Notes: a model not told the origin generated them from the sequence alone. Shown: positions 53,908 to 62,630, counted from the stretch's first letter. The stretch is 64,000 bases of DNA from Syntrophobacter sp963666995 (GCA_963666995.1 OY762941.1:2728001-2792000); one strand, 5' to 3'. Numbers and translations are program-made.

Positions 53908-54110
53908 GATTTAAGCTAATCGAGAGAAGTGGTTTTATGAAAACACCACCGATTCTAGCCAATGGCAAGGTTTGTGACAAGCTGTTTCTCTCAGAGGGAG
54001 ACAAGCGGGATTCGGATATAACTGATTAATTTGGAAGGAAAAGAAGACGCCTGTGGCCCGGATCATCGGCTGCGGGCAACAGAAAAATGGACGGCCTCCC
54101 CGCCCCGGCG

Positions 54111-55058
54111 TTAGATGGCTTTAGGCATCCGCGGGAATTGACCGGCAAAGGCCGGGATCGAAGCACCGGGAAAGAGCTGGGCCGGAATGAATGGTTGTTT
54201 TGCAACCGAACAGTATCCCGGGCGTGTCATGAGCTGTTTCAGAAAGCGGCTGTGCAGGGAATGACCCGCCTTGTGCACCTCGAAATACCCGAGCACCGGC
54301 ATTCCCATCAGCGCCAGATCCCCCAGGAAATCAAGGATCTTGTGGCGCACGCATTCATCCGCAAAGCGGAATCCTCCCCGGTTCAGAAGTCCTGTGTCGT
54401 CGAGCACGAGCGCATTTGCGAGCGAACCTCCCTGGGCTTTTCCCATGGTTTGCAGCTTCTGGACATCCTTCAGAAAACCGAAAGTTCTGGCCTTGGCGAT
54501 CTCACGTTCGAAGGATGTTTCGCTGAACGCCCAGCTAAGCTCCTGCTTTCCCACCATGGGGTGAGGATACTCGATGAGGTAGCGAACCCGGAAACGGCTC
54601 GAAGGGACGGCCCTGATATAGGCTTCGCCCTCGCTTACCATCATTGGCCGGGCCACCGCAAGACACTTCCTCGGCGCACTCTGCTCCTCGATTCCCGCTT
54701 TCTGGAGGACCTTGAGGTAGGGAGCCGCACTGCCGTCCAGAATAGGGACCTCGGGCCCGTCCACTTCGACCATCACGTTATCCACTCCGCTTCCGAACAA
54801 TGCTGCCATGAGATGCTCGATCGTGGAAACGACCACTCCGTGAGAGCCGATACTGGTGGCTTGAAATGTGTCTACAACCTGGTGGTAATGCGCGATGATG
54901 GTGGGCTTGGAGAACAGATCCGCCCGGCAGAACCTGATGCCGAAATCCGGCGGAGCCGGCTTCAGCCGAACGGAGACATTCGCCCCCGAATGCAGCCCAA
55001 CCCCCCCGCACCACACTTCTCTCTGCAAAGTGTGCTGCTTAAATTGATTGTATTTCAC
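54111..55058 (-). CDS. lpxC: UDP-3-O-acyl-N-acetylglucosamine deacetylase LpxC
   Basis: Zinc enzyme for the committed step of lipid A synthesis in the cytoplasm. Family motifs: TLQREVWCGGVGLHSG at the N-terminus, VSTIEHLMAALFGSGVDN (zinc His, ~81), LDGSAAPYLK, and the second zinc/catalytic region FADECVRHKILDFLGDLALMG (~235), with the general acid His in HKAGHSLHSRF (~265). Length of about 315 residues is standard. AGGAGG lies about ten bases before a GTG at 55058; the ATG at 55067 is too close to the same site. Presence of lpxC shows a Gram-negative envelope. Confidence 0.95.
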   Translation of the reverse strand: MKYNQFKQHTLQREVWCGGVGLHSGANVSVRLKPAPPDFGIRFCRADLFSKPTIIAHYHQVVDTFQATSIGSHGVVVSTIEHLMAALFGSGVDNVMVEVDGPEVPILDGSAAPYLKVLQKAGIEEQSAPRKCLAVARPMMVSEGEAYIRAVPSSRFRVRYLIEYPHPMVGKQELSWAFSETSFEREIAKARTFGFLKDVQKLQTMGKAQGGSLANALVLDDTGLLNRGGFRFADECVRHKILDFLGDLALMGMPVLGYFEVHKAGHSLHSRFLKQLMTRPGYCSVAKQPFIPAQLFPGASIPAFAGQFPRMPKAI

Positions 55059-55480
55059 GCCCCGCATTCCTCCTCAGGCTTCTCACTAGAGCAAAAACCA
55101 TACCAGATCGCCGGCTGTGGGTCAAAGCTGAAGACTTCTCGCGGGGGGCGCTGGCTGGAAAAGGCTTTTACAAGATTCCGCACCTGAGAACAAACTGCGG
55201 GTCTCCTCAAACAGCGGTGCGGAAAAGACACATTTTGGCCGATGGGTGTGATCTTTTTGCAACACTTGTCGCATGCCATCGTCCGCTGAGGCCACTTGAT
55301 GGTTGCTTTCGAATCTTCGATAGTGTTAAGAACGAACGACCGGCGGGAGACATCGTGGGAAAAGGATTGGGGTATTGAGGCCCCTTTCCTGGTACGCGCG
55401 TGAATCATTTGTGGTGATGCGCAGGCATTTCCTGCTTTTCCGCGTTCCTGGCCGAGTAAATCAAACGGGAGCCCAGTCGA

Positions 55481-56983
55481 ATGAAAGTCGATCAATTTCC
55501 GGAGGACATTCAGCCTTATCTCGTCCCCAAACCCGGCGGTGCTTATGTGTACAATTGCCTGGGATGCGGCCGCGAATATGGAATCGAACGGCTGCTCTAT
55601 ACATGTCCGACCTGCAATAGCGTTCTCATGATACGGGACCTCGAGTGGGACCGGCTGAAATCATATCCCGGTGAGCTTTGGCGGAAGATTTTCGATTATC
55701 GGAGCATGCTGACCGAACCGGGCCTGCGAGGCATCTATCGTTTTCATGAGTTGATCGGTTCGGTGATCCCTCTCGAATCCGTGATATGCCTTGGCGAGGG
55801 TCACACTCCGGTTGTCGCTGCCAATGAAAACCTGTGCCGGTGGGCCGGGGGGACCTTTTACTTTAAGAACGACGGCCAGAATCCCAGTGCGTCATTCAAG
55901 GACCGGGGTATGGCAAGCGCCTTCGGTTACCTGAATTATCTCATCAGGCACCGGGGGCAAAAGGATGTGCTCGCCATCTGCGCTTCCACGGGCGACACGT
56001 CGGCCTCTGCCGCGCTCTATGCGTCTTACCTCGTGGATGGGGTAAAATCCGCGGTCCTGCTCCCTCACGGCAAGGTGACTCCGCAGCAACTCGGGCAGCC
56101 GCTCGGAAGCGGGGCCATGGTCATTGAAATTCCCGGCGTGTTCGATGATTGCATGAAAGTCGTCGAATACCTTTCAGAGAATTTCCCGGTTGCCCTGATG
56201 AATTCGAAGAACGCCTGGCGCATCCTCGGCCAGGAATCCTACAGCTACGAAATCGCACAGGTATTCGATTACGACGTCGGGGACCTGGCCGTGTTCGTGC
56301 CCATCGGAAACGCGGGGAACATTACGGCAATCATGCAGGGCTTTCTGAAGCTTTTTGATCTGAACATCATTCGCGCCCTGCCCGTCATCTTTGGAGTCCA
56401 GTCCGAACATGCCAACCCGGTGTATCTCTATTACCTCGAACCGCAGCCCGCGAGACGCCGGTACAGCCCGGTCACCGTCCGCCCCAGCGTGGCCCAGGCA
56501 GCCATGATCGGAAATCCGGTGTCCATGCCGAGGGTGATGAAGCTGGTCGAGCGCTACCGGGAACTGGCAGGGGAAAAGGCGGTACAGGTCGTGGAAGTGC
56601 GCGAGCAGGAAATCATGGACGCCATGCTGCTTGCCAACCGAAACGGTCACATTGCCTGCACCCAGGGGGGCGAATGCCTTGCGGGTTACAGAAAGGCTAT
56701 GGGAGAACGGATGGTCCCGGACGGGATGCGTGCCGTTCTGGACTCTACCGCCCACGCGCTCAAGTTCGCAATGTTCCAGGAAAAGTACTTTTCCGACAGT
56801 TTTGAGCCGGAATATGAGGTCGCTCCCAGAAAGGAATTGCGGAACGATCCCATCCTTATGGCGCCCTCCGAAGGGATTCCCGGTCCGGGGCAGGGAAGGC
56901 CGCTTTCGCAGGAGGAATTCCGGAAGTTCGTGGAGCACACGTCCCGTGCAATTGCCGAACGGCTTGGGCTGAAGCGCCAATGA
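55481..56983 (+). CDS. thrC: Threonine synthase
   Basis: PLP enzyme that converts O-phosphohomoserine to threonine. 500 residues, of the longer class. The N-terminal ~60 residues contain a zinc-ribbon-like pair CLGCGREYGIE and CPTCNS. The PLP lysine lies in NPSASFKDRGMASAFGYL (~135), then CASTGDTSASAALYASYL and the phosphate-binding PIGNAGNITAIMQGF (~271). The C-terminal part includes ACTQGGECLAGYRKA. It is divergent from lpxC, with a 410-base gap (55068-55480) in which I see no gene. Confidence 0.92.
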   Translation: MKVDQFPEDIQPYLVPKPGGAYVYNCLGCGREYGIERLLYTCPTCNSVLMIRDLEWDRLKSYPGELWRKIFDYRSMLTEPGLRGIYRFHELIGSVIPLESVICLGEGHTPVVAANENLCRWAGGTFYFKNDGQNPSASFKDRGMASAFGYLNYLIRHRGQKDVLAICASTGDTSASAALYASYLVDGVKSAVLLPHGKVTPQQLGQPLGSGAMVIEIPGVFDDCMKVVEYLSENFPVALMNSKNAWRILGQESYSYEIAQVFDYDVGDLAVFVPIGNAGNITAIMQGFLKLFDLNIIRALPVIFGVQSEHANPVYLYYLEPQPARRRYSPVTVRPSVAQAAMIGNPVSMPRVMKLVERYRELAGEKAVQVVEVREQEIMDAMLLANRNGHIACTQGGECLAGYRKAMGERMVPDGMRAVLDSTAHALKFAMFQEKYFSDSFEPEYEVAPRKELRNDPILMAPSEGIPGPGQGRPLSQEEFRKFVEHTSRAIAERLGLKRQ

Positions 56984-57043
56984 ACGGACTGCCGCCCGGC
57001 CGGTCGAGTGAAAAACAATGTGAAAACGAAAGGGAACGATCTC

Positions 57044-57598
57044 ATGGGTGTTCTGCCCTACAAAGACATCATGCCGAAGATAGCCGAGGACGTCTTCATT
57101 GCCCCGGGAGCGTGGGTGATCGGGGATGTGGTGATCGAGAGCCGAAGCAGCATCTGGTTCAACACGGTCGTTCGGGCCGATGTTCACAGTATCCGGATCG
57201 GTATTGAGACGAACGTCCAGGACAACTGCTCGCTTCATGCAACCCCGCTGAAGTTTCCCCTTGAAATCGGCAGCCGTATCACCATAGGTCACGGGGCCGT
57301 CCTCCACGGCTGTATCATCGAAGATGACTGCTTGATCGGGATGGGTGCGATCGTCATGGACGGGGCAAGGATCGGCAGGGGATCGATCGTGGCCGCCGGG
57401 GCGTTGGTCCCGCAGGGGGCGGTTGTGCCCTCCAATTCCCTCGTGATGGGAGCGCCTGCGACGATCGTAAGGGAAGTGACGGATGAGGAGCGAAAACTCG
57501 CTCAGGGCAGCTATTCGCACTACATCGACCTGGCCCTGGATTACCGGAATCCCAGCGCGATTCGGGATGCGACCAGGGTCAAAGGATTCCTCGGCTAG
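57044..57598 (+). CDS. Gamma-carbonic-anhydrase-like hexapeptide protein
   Basis: Left-handed beta-helix protein of about 184 residues. Hexapeptide repeats run from VFIAPGAWVIGDVVIESRSSIWFNTVVRADVHSIRIG on. The three metal-binding histidines are visible in SLHATP, TIGHGAVLHGCII. The C-terminal helix (DEERKLAQGSYSHYIDLALDY) packs on the trimer. Related to YrdA/PaaY/CaiE proteins; CO2 hydration is plausible but unproven for this branch. The ATG at 57044 is preferred to a GTG twelve codons earlier. Confidence 0.88.
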   Translation: MGVLPYKDIMPKIAEDVFIAPGAWVIGDVVIESRSSIWFNTVVRADVHSIRIGIETNVQDNCSLHATPLKFPLEIGSRITIGHGAVLHGCIIEDDCLIGMGAIVMDGARIGRGSIVAAGALVPQGAVVPSNSLVMGAPATIVREVTDEERKLAQGSYSHYIDLALDYRNPSAIRDATRVKGFLG

Positions 57599-57620
57599 GG
57601 AGCCGTTAAGACGCAGGCCC

Positions 57621-57903
57621 GATCTGAGCGATTCGACGGAAGACGTCGCCGCGAATGGAAGGTCTTCAGTGAGAAACTGCACCCCCGCGCGGCCTCCCCC
57701 GTCAAGGGGGAGGAGCTGATCCGGCCTGTTGCCCAAAGGAAAATGTCTGCATTCCCACGCAGGAGCGTGGGAACGAGCGTAAAGGTCTTCAGTGAGAAGC
57801 TGCACCCCCGCGCGGCTTCCCCCGTCAAGGGGGAGGAGCTGATCCGGCCTGTTGCCCAAAGGAAGAGTGTCTGCATTCCCACGCAGGAGCGTGGGAACGA
57901 GCG
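57621..57903. repeat. Partial TIR element D with a tandem 122-bp duplication
   Basis: Starts with GATCTGAGCGATTCGACGG, like the inverted end of elements A-C. From 57660 a unit of about 122 bases occurs twice in tandem (57660-57781 and 57782-57903): AGGTCTTCAGTGAGAA, GCACCCCCGCGCGGC, CCCCCGTCAAGGGGGAGGAG, GGCCTGTTGCCCAAAGGAA and a hairpin TTCCCACGCAGGAGCGTGGGAA. The two units differ at only a few positions. Confidence 0.8.
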
Positions 57904-57916
57904 TAACCAGGATCCG

Positions 57917-58009
57917 TCATTCCGGCGGAGGCCGGAATCCAGACTCTTTGAAATTATTGGATAATTCCAATTAACGACACTGGACCCCTGCTTTCGCCGG
58001 GGTGACGTT
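57917..58009. repeat. Twin-hairpin intergenic repeat, copy 3
   Basis: TCATTCCGGCGGAGGCCGGAATCCAG, core GAAATTATTGGATAATTCC with AATTAACGACAC, then TGGACCCCTGCTTTCGCCGGGGTGACG. The same layout as the copy at 14801 and the reverse of that at 48769. It abuts the end of the minus-strand gene at 58015. Confidence 0.78.
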
Positions 58010-58014
58010 TCTCC

Positions 58015-58272
58015 TTAAACCTTTTTCCACCTGTCCCTCGTGCTGAGGTGCAGGGGCTTGTCTCCGGTCAGAGGAGGGGCCGCTTCGAGGACCCCGTACC
58101 TCAGCAGTTCATCGGCTGCGGCCGGCAGGCTCTCCGCCGTCCCGTTCCACTTCTCCCGGGCGCTGTTTAGCGAGGGCGTTTCCCCCTGGTCCGTGAGGGC
58201 GCAGAGAAGGATATAAAGCGACGTCGCCTCGACGCTCGCGTTCAGTTCGAAAATTGCCCGATCCATGGTCAT
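58015..58272 (-). CDS. Small hypothetical protein, 85 residues
   Basis: Begins MTMDRAIFELNASVEATSLYILLCALTDQGE, a helical segment, then a helix rich in Ala/Glu and a C-terminal basic end (STRDRWKKV). The region from residue 35 reads like a small winged-helix fold (NSAREKWNGTAESLPAAADELLRYGVLE), but no family is recognised. The ATG at 58272 has GCGGAGG six bases upstream. A good promoter lies at 58376-58405 on the same strand. Composition agrees with neighbouring genes. Confidence 0.65.
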   Translation of the reverse strand: MTMDRAIFELNASVEATSLYILLCALTDQGETPSLNSAREKWNGTAESLPAAADELLRYGVLEAAPPLTGDKPLHLSTRDRWKKV

Positions 58273-58375
58273 GAACATCCTCCGCAGAAAACAACAACCT
58301 TCCGGCAACATGGGGGACCCTCGCCCGTTCGATACTGCGTTGTCTCGGTGCCCTCGATCCCGCCGGAGAGATTAT

Positions 58376-58405
58376 ATTATCGTAATAGGTCGTTGAGATT
58401 GTCAA
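58376..58405 (-). promoter_or_regulatory. Sigma-70-type promoter for the 85-residue gene
   Basis: On the minus strand TTGACA, an 18-base spacer and GATAAT. The start codon lies about 100 bases downstream. Confidence 0.6.
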
Positions 58406-58443
58406 TAACGTCATCGCACGGCGAAGCGGTTTCGTCTATTGTT

Positions 58444-58472
58444 TTGACAGAGGCTGTGAACGCCTTTAACTT
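58444..58472 (+). promoter_or_regulatory. Sigma-70-type promoter for the DUF4412-like gene
   Basis: TTGACA, 17-base spacer and TAACTT on the plus strand, about 60 bases upstream of the start at 58533; AAAGGAGATACG is the ribosome site. Confidence 0.55.
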
Positions 58473-58532
58473 GATACATCATATCCGAGAGAAAAAGGGA
58501 TACGACAACGTGTAAGCTGAAAGGAGATACGA

Positions 58533-59312
58533 ATGATCAGCAAGAGATGGAAGTTCTCCCTGCCACTTGCAATCCTGGTGTTATTCCTGTTTTCTTCGAC
58601 GGCATTCTGCGACATTTACTGGGAGTCGGAGAAGGCGCTTCGAGGTGTCCCCGGGCAACGCGACGGCACCCGAATCCAAAGAAACTACTACACTTCCAAC
58701 GCGTCCAGGATCGAGATGGGAGATGGAACAGCCATGATCATGGATTTTGATTCCATGATCATGTACAGGCTGAACACCAAGGATAAAACGTACAGCCAGA
58801 TGAGCCTGAATGATATGGGGATGCCTCCCGATATGCCGAGGGAGGACCGCCAGAAGATGAATCAAATGATGGGGGAAATGATGCAGAGCTTTCAGGTGAC
58901 CCCCACCAATGAGACCAGGAATATATCAGGCTACGAGTGCCGGAAATACATGGTCTCTTTCATGAAGGTGAACAGCGAATACTGGCTGTCCAAGGATGTC
59001 AAGGGATACGATGAGCTGAGGCAGATCGGCGAAAAGATGACCAGGTATTACAGCAAAAACCCGATGCTCAAGCAGATGGACGTGGCGGGAATGATGGATA
59101 AGCTGGACGGCTTCCCCGTGAGAACCGTGACCCAGATGATGGGAGGCACCGTTACGACCACTTTGAAAACCGTCGAAGTGAAGCCTCTTAGCCCGAGCCT
59201 GTTCCAGGTCCCCGCCGATTACACGCTAAAACAGGAACAGGAGAAGCCGCAGGCACCGGCGGGATCCCAGCAGGGCAGACCAAGACCTCCGGCTCAGAAC
59301 CGTCCGCAGTAA
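58533..59312 (+). CDS. Secreted DUF4412-like protein
   Basis: A 259-residue protein with a signal peptide (FSLPLAILVLFLFSSTAFC) and a periplasmic beta-rich domain. The pattern RNYYTSNASRIEMGDGTAMIMDFDSMIMYRLNTKDKTYSQMSL, then ETRNISGYECRKYMVSF and EYWLSKDVKGYDEL, resembles DUF4412 (LolA-like fold), which may bind lipid or protect envelope components. The centre is very Met-rich (NQMMGEMMQSF). The tail from residue ~230 is Pro/Gln-rich. Has its own promoter and a terminator. Confidence 0.78.
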   Translation: MISKRWKFSLPLAILVLFLFSSTAFCDIYWESEKALRGVPGQRDGTRIQRNYYTSNASRIEMGDGTAMIMDFDSMIMYRLNTKDKTYSQMSLNDMGMPPDMPREDRQKMNQMMGEMMQSFQVTPTNETRNISGYECRKYMVSFMKVNSEYWLSKDVKGYDELRQIGEKMTRYYSKNPMLKQMDVAGMMDKLDGFPVRTVTQMMGGTVTTTLKTVEVKPLSPSLFQVPADYTLKQEQEKPQAPAGSQQGRPRPPAQNRPQ

Positions 59313-59329
59313 CCCGAATGATAACTTAG

Positions 59330-59371
59330 GCGGAGGCGCACGGCATACCGTGTGCCCCCGCGACGGTTTTT
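59330..59371 (+). terminator. Terminator after the DUF4412-like gene
   Basis: GCGGAGGCGCACGG, loop CATA, CCGTGTGCCCCCGC with two weak pairs, followed after five bases by TTTTT. Confidence 0.7.
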
Positions 59372-59437
59372 CACCGGGTTCGAGGTCTTTCCTCTCCCGT
59401 GCGGAAGAGGAAAGCGGGTTAGGGGTTCAACGCGTTG

Positions 59438-59920
59438 TTACTGGGCGGGTTTGGGCTGAACCGCCTTCGCATCCGTCGGGGAAGCCGGCGGAGCCGCCTT
59501 CTCACCACCCTTGGTCACCGAAGAGTTCTCGCCGATTTTGCCGGTTGCCGGAGCTGTCTTGTCGGCAGGCTTCGAGGTTACCGCCGGGCTCTCGTCTTTT
59601 TTTGTCACCGAGGGGGCCGCTTTTTCATCGGACTTGGCACTGACGGCAGGCTTTACGTCCTTTTTGGTCACTGCCGGAGTTGATTTCTCACTCGTATTGG
59701 CCATCCTCTGATGATGCTTGTGAAGCGCCGCTCCCTTCGCATGGTGGCGGCCGGTGTGGCGGACGCAGCTCTTGGAACCGTCAGGCGTGGTTTTCCCCGG
59801 CGTCGAACTGGTCACGGTATCCTGCTTTTTCTGATCCGGCTGTTGTTGAGCGAACCCCGATCCCACCGCAAGGGTTGCTGCAATCGCCATTGCTCCCACA
59901 ATCGTCATGATCTTCTTCAT
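59438..59920 (-). CDS. Secreted low-complexity Lys/Pro/Ala/Thr repeat protein
   Basis: A 160-residue protein with a clear signal peptide (IMTIVGAMAIAATLAVGSGFA). The mature part has a small His/Arg-rich segment (CVRHTGRHHAKGAALHKHHQR) followed by imperfect repeats of the type (S)TPAVTKKDVKPAVSAKSDEKAAPSVTKKDESPAVTSKPADKTAP. The Lys/Asp/Pro/Ala pattern is disordered and cationic. No enzyme domain is visible. Possibly a cell-wall or polyanion-binding protein; function unknown. Well preceded by a ribosome site (GAGGAG). Confidence 0.72.
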   Translation of the reverse strand: MKKIMTIVGAMAIAATLAVGSGFAQQQPDQKKQDTVTSSTPGKTTPDGSKSCVRHTGRHHAKGAALHKHHQRMANTSEKSTPAVTKKDVKPAVSAKSDEKAAPSVTKKDESPAVTSKPADKTAPATGKIGENSSVTKGGEKAAPPASPTDAKAVQPKPAQ

Positions 59921-60595
59921 GTCATTGCTCCTCTTAAGTTCTTATCGCTTCAAGCGTTCGATTCGATTTCATCCTATGGCATCCGTTTGTCTTTCGAACG
60001 GGGCGTCCGCGTTTATCGTGCTTTCTCCTCCCTTCCACCTGTGTCCATGGTATGATCCTCCCAAAAGGCGGTTATTCATTCTCTTTGAGCCTGCCGGCTT
60101 TTTTGTCTTCAGTCGCAAGCTCTGACCGACTAATAAGGCATAAAGCGTGCCGAATGGCGAGAGAAGTGCTCATTTATACCTAACTCCACGTAATTACAGA
60201 GTTATTTCTTGGGCGGATACCTTTAAGGCGTGTTCGCCCCTGCTGGTTCTGCCGTCAACTGGGTAAAAAATATGCGGATCGCCTTCCGGCTGAGTGGATA
60301 CCTGTATAAAATGTATCCAATGAACGGGAGACTCGTTTGAGAGGGTATGACTGTCGGTCTGCAAGTGCCTGATAGGAAGGCAGAAGCTTCGGGGGCTTCG
60401 AGATGGCGTCAACTTTGCAGAACACAAGTTCAAGGAAATGGATGAGTTCCATTTCGTTCCGCCCATCCCGCCCTGTTTGAAATGACCGGAAGGGCGGCTT
60501 TGCGCGCGAGTCAACGGGCTCGTTGCACTCTGCCTTTCCCTGGTGGGAAATACGCGGGTCTCAAGAGAGAGTCTCTTCCCAAGGAGCCTTTGCAT
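59921..60595. other. Non-coding gap before the sensor kinase
   Basis: About 675 bases. No convincing open frame, tRNA or repeat was found. The last bases contain AAGGAGCC, the ribosome site of the kinase gene. Confidence 0.5.
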
Positions 60596-62293
60596 ATGGA
60601 TTCAAGGTCTTCTTCCCCCGGCCGTTGGGCCTGGATATCTCCCTGGATGATTGTCGGGTTGGTGTGCGTCCTGGCAGGCATTCTTCTGACGCTGGCAGTC
60701 AAGAACTTCCACCGCGAGAAACAGTTTATGATGAGAGCGCTCCTGTCCGAGGCGAACGTTCTCATGAGGTCCCTCGAGGCGGGCAGCCGTGCGGGTATGA
60801 TGGGCATGGGATGGGGGCTGCGCGAAGTCCAGACGCTCATGGAAGAGACGGCTCAGCAACCCGATGTTCTCTACGTTGCCCTCGTAGATTCCAAGGGAAA
60901 GGTGGTGGCCCACAGCGATGACGACATGGTGGGCAAGGTGCTCCAGGTGAGCCTGCCTGCGTATGGTGAGACCTCTTCCCGCTTTTCAGATGAAGGCGAA
61001 AGGGCGTTTGAAGTCGTGCGCGCCTATCATCCCTGGACCAGCCGGCAGGCCAAGCGCCCGACACGGGCGAAGCGCACCCCCACGGCGGGTGCCGATACCG
61101 ATAAAGACCTCTACCTCGTGCTCGCCCTTGACCCTTCGCCTTTTGAATCCGCTCTAAATGAGGATTTGCAGCACACGGCGATCATGTTCGGGACTATGTT
61201 CCTCGTCGGGGCGGCAGGCTTTCTGTCCATCATCTGGGCGCAATACTACAGGGTTGCCCGCCGTTCCCTCAAGAACATCGAAGCCTTTACCGCAACGCTT
61301 GTCAACCAGATGCCCGTGGGGCTTGTGGCCGTCGACCGGGACGGGCGCATCCAGAGGACGAACGAAGCGGCATTGAGCATCCTGAAGTGCGACCCGATGC
61401 AGCAGGGGAATATCCGTGAGCTGCCGTGCTTCGTGCCCCTGGCCGAACAGTTGCGGTCAAAGGAAATCGTCATCGAACATGAAGTTCAATGCCGGATCGA
61501 TGAAAACCATTCCGTCCCGCTTCTGGTAAACGCCGCGGTGATCCACGACGCCGATCTCGACAGGGTGGGGTACGTTTTCCTTTTCGCGGATCTCACCGGG
61601 ATAAAGCAACTGGAGGAGCAATTGCGCAGGAGCGAGCGGCTTGCCGCGCTGGGCCGGCTCGCCGCGGGCATCGCCCATGAAATCAGGAATCCGCTCAGTT
61701 CGATCAAGGGCTTTGCCACGATCCTTGCGGGCAGATTCAGCGAGGACGACCGGGACCGGAAAATCGCTCAGGTCATGGAACAGGAAGTGGAGCGGTTGAA
61801 CCGGGTCATCTCGGAGTTGCTGGATTTTGCACGGCCGACTGAACTCAGGAAGCGAATTTGCGATTGCGTGGAAATAATCCGGCATTCGCTTGGACTGGTG
61901 GAAAGAGATGCCCTTCAGCACGGGGTCTCGATCGAATACCGGGTCGATCCCGAGGACCTCAAGATCGAAATCGATCCCGACCGCTTTGCCCAGGTGCTCT
62001 TAAACCTGTATCTCAATGCGCTGCAGGCCATGGAGAATGGAGGGACGCTGAAAATAGGCGCCTGTCAAAAAGCCGGCCGGGTGATACTCAGTATTACAGA
62101 CTCCGGAATCGGCATCCCGGCCGAGCATCTGCCGCATGTTTTTGACCCGTATTTCACGACGAAGCCCGGAGGCGTCGGCCTCGGGCTGGCAAACGTCCAC
62201 AAGATAGTTGAGGCTCACGGGGGAGAAATCGAAGTGGTCAGTGTGCCGGGGCAGGAGACGAGTTTCATCGTTTCTCTTCCCGCCGGAACATAA
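60596..62293 (+). CDS. Orphan membrane histidine kinase (ZraS-like)
   Basis: Sensor kinase of 565 residues. First membrane segment WISPWMIVGLVCVLAGILLTLAV (~12-34), a periplasmic domain of ~170 residues (ANVLMRSLEAGSRAGMMGMGWGLREVQTLMEET...), second membrane segment AIMFGTMFLVGAAGFLSIIW (~200), PAS domain (NQMPVGLVAVDRDGRIQRTN, ~240) and kinase core: H-box RLAALGRLAAGIAHEIRNPLSSIKGFA, N-box VLLNLYLNALQAM, G boxes ITDSGIGIPAEH and GGVGLGLANVHK. This layout is that of ZraS/HydH, normally followed by a sigma-54 response regulator. None follows here; the next gene is unrelated. ATG 60596 is preceded by AAGGAG. Confidence 0.9.
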   Translation: MDSRSSSPGRWAWISPWMIVGLVCVLAGILLTLAVKNFHREKQFMMRALLSEANVLMRSLEAGSRAGMMGMGWGLREVQTLMEETAQQPDVLYVALVDSKGKVVAHSDDDMVGKVLQVSLPAYGETSSRFSDEGERAFEVVRAYHPWTSRQAKRPTRAKRTPTAGADTDKDLYLVLALDPSPFESALNEDLQHTAIMFGTMFLVGAAGFLSIIWAQYYRVARRSLKNIEAFTATLVNQMPVGLVAVDRDGRIQRTNEAALSILKCDPMQQGNIRELPCFVPLAEQLRSKEIVIEHEVQCRIDENHSVPLLVNAAVIHDADLDRVGYVFLFADLTGIKQLEEQLRRSERLAALGRLAAGIAHEIRNPLSSIKGFATILAGRFSEDDRDRKIAQVMEQEVERLNRVISELLDFARPTELRKRICDCVEIIRHSLGLVERDALQHGVSIEYRVDPEDLKIEIDPDRFAQVLLNLYLNALQAMENGGTLKIGACQKAGRVILSITDSGIGIPAEHLPHVFDPYFTTKPGGVGLGLANVHKIVEAHGGEIEVVSVPGQETSFIVSLPAGT

Positions 62294-62360
62294 ACGACGC
62301 CTCATTGGGGGGGGGGGACGACTCCCGGTTTGTGACTCGTGAGACCCGAATCACAAGCCG

Positions 62361-62397
62361 CAAAAACGAAGCAGGCACCCGCGAAGGTGCCTGCTTC
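62361..62397 (-). terminator. Terminator of the small minus-strand gene
   Basis: On the minus strand GAAGCAGGCACC, loop TTCGCG, GGTGCCTGCTTC then GTTTTTG: a 12-bp perfect stem with a T run, placed exactly at the stop codon of the gene at 62397. Confidence 0.82.
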
Positions 62398-62630
62398 TAT
62401 GCCTGCTTCGTGTTTCCCGATGCCTTCTGGTAATACTGGCGCCGCCTCGACCGCCGCGGCGGTCTCGGCTGAAGAAAGTCTACGCGAATGTATTCATGCT
62501 TGTTCACAAACGAAACGAAAACCCGGTCAATATTCAATTCCTTTTGCACTACCGCTCGTATGATGTCTGGATCCGAATACTTGCTGATACCGTGTTTGCG
62601 ATAATCGTCCGTTTTGATGTAAAGAGACAT
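62397..62630 (-). CDS. Small hypothetical protein, 77 residues
   Basis: Sequence MSLYIKTDDYRKHGISKYSDPDIIRAVVQKELNIDRVFVSFVNKHEYIRVDF with a beta-alpha-beta look, then a very basic tail (RPPRRSRRRQYYQ). GGGAGAGC precedes the ATG. It has a promoter (62788-62815) and a terminator of its own, so it is probably a real single-gene unit. The Arg-rich tail suggests nucleic acid binding; no family is recognised. Confidence 0.6.
   Translation of the reverse strand: MSLYIKTDDYRKHGISKYSDPDIIRAVVQKELNIDRVFVSFVNKHEYIRVDFLQPRPPRRSRRRQYYQKASGNTKQA

Noticed and set aside
56174..57859. A 561-codon minus-strand open frame opposite threonine synthase and the carbonic anhydrase-like gene
   Set aside because: Long only because of high GC content; it crosses two real genes and a repeat region and shows no protein-like motifs.
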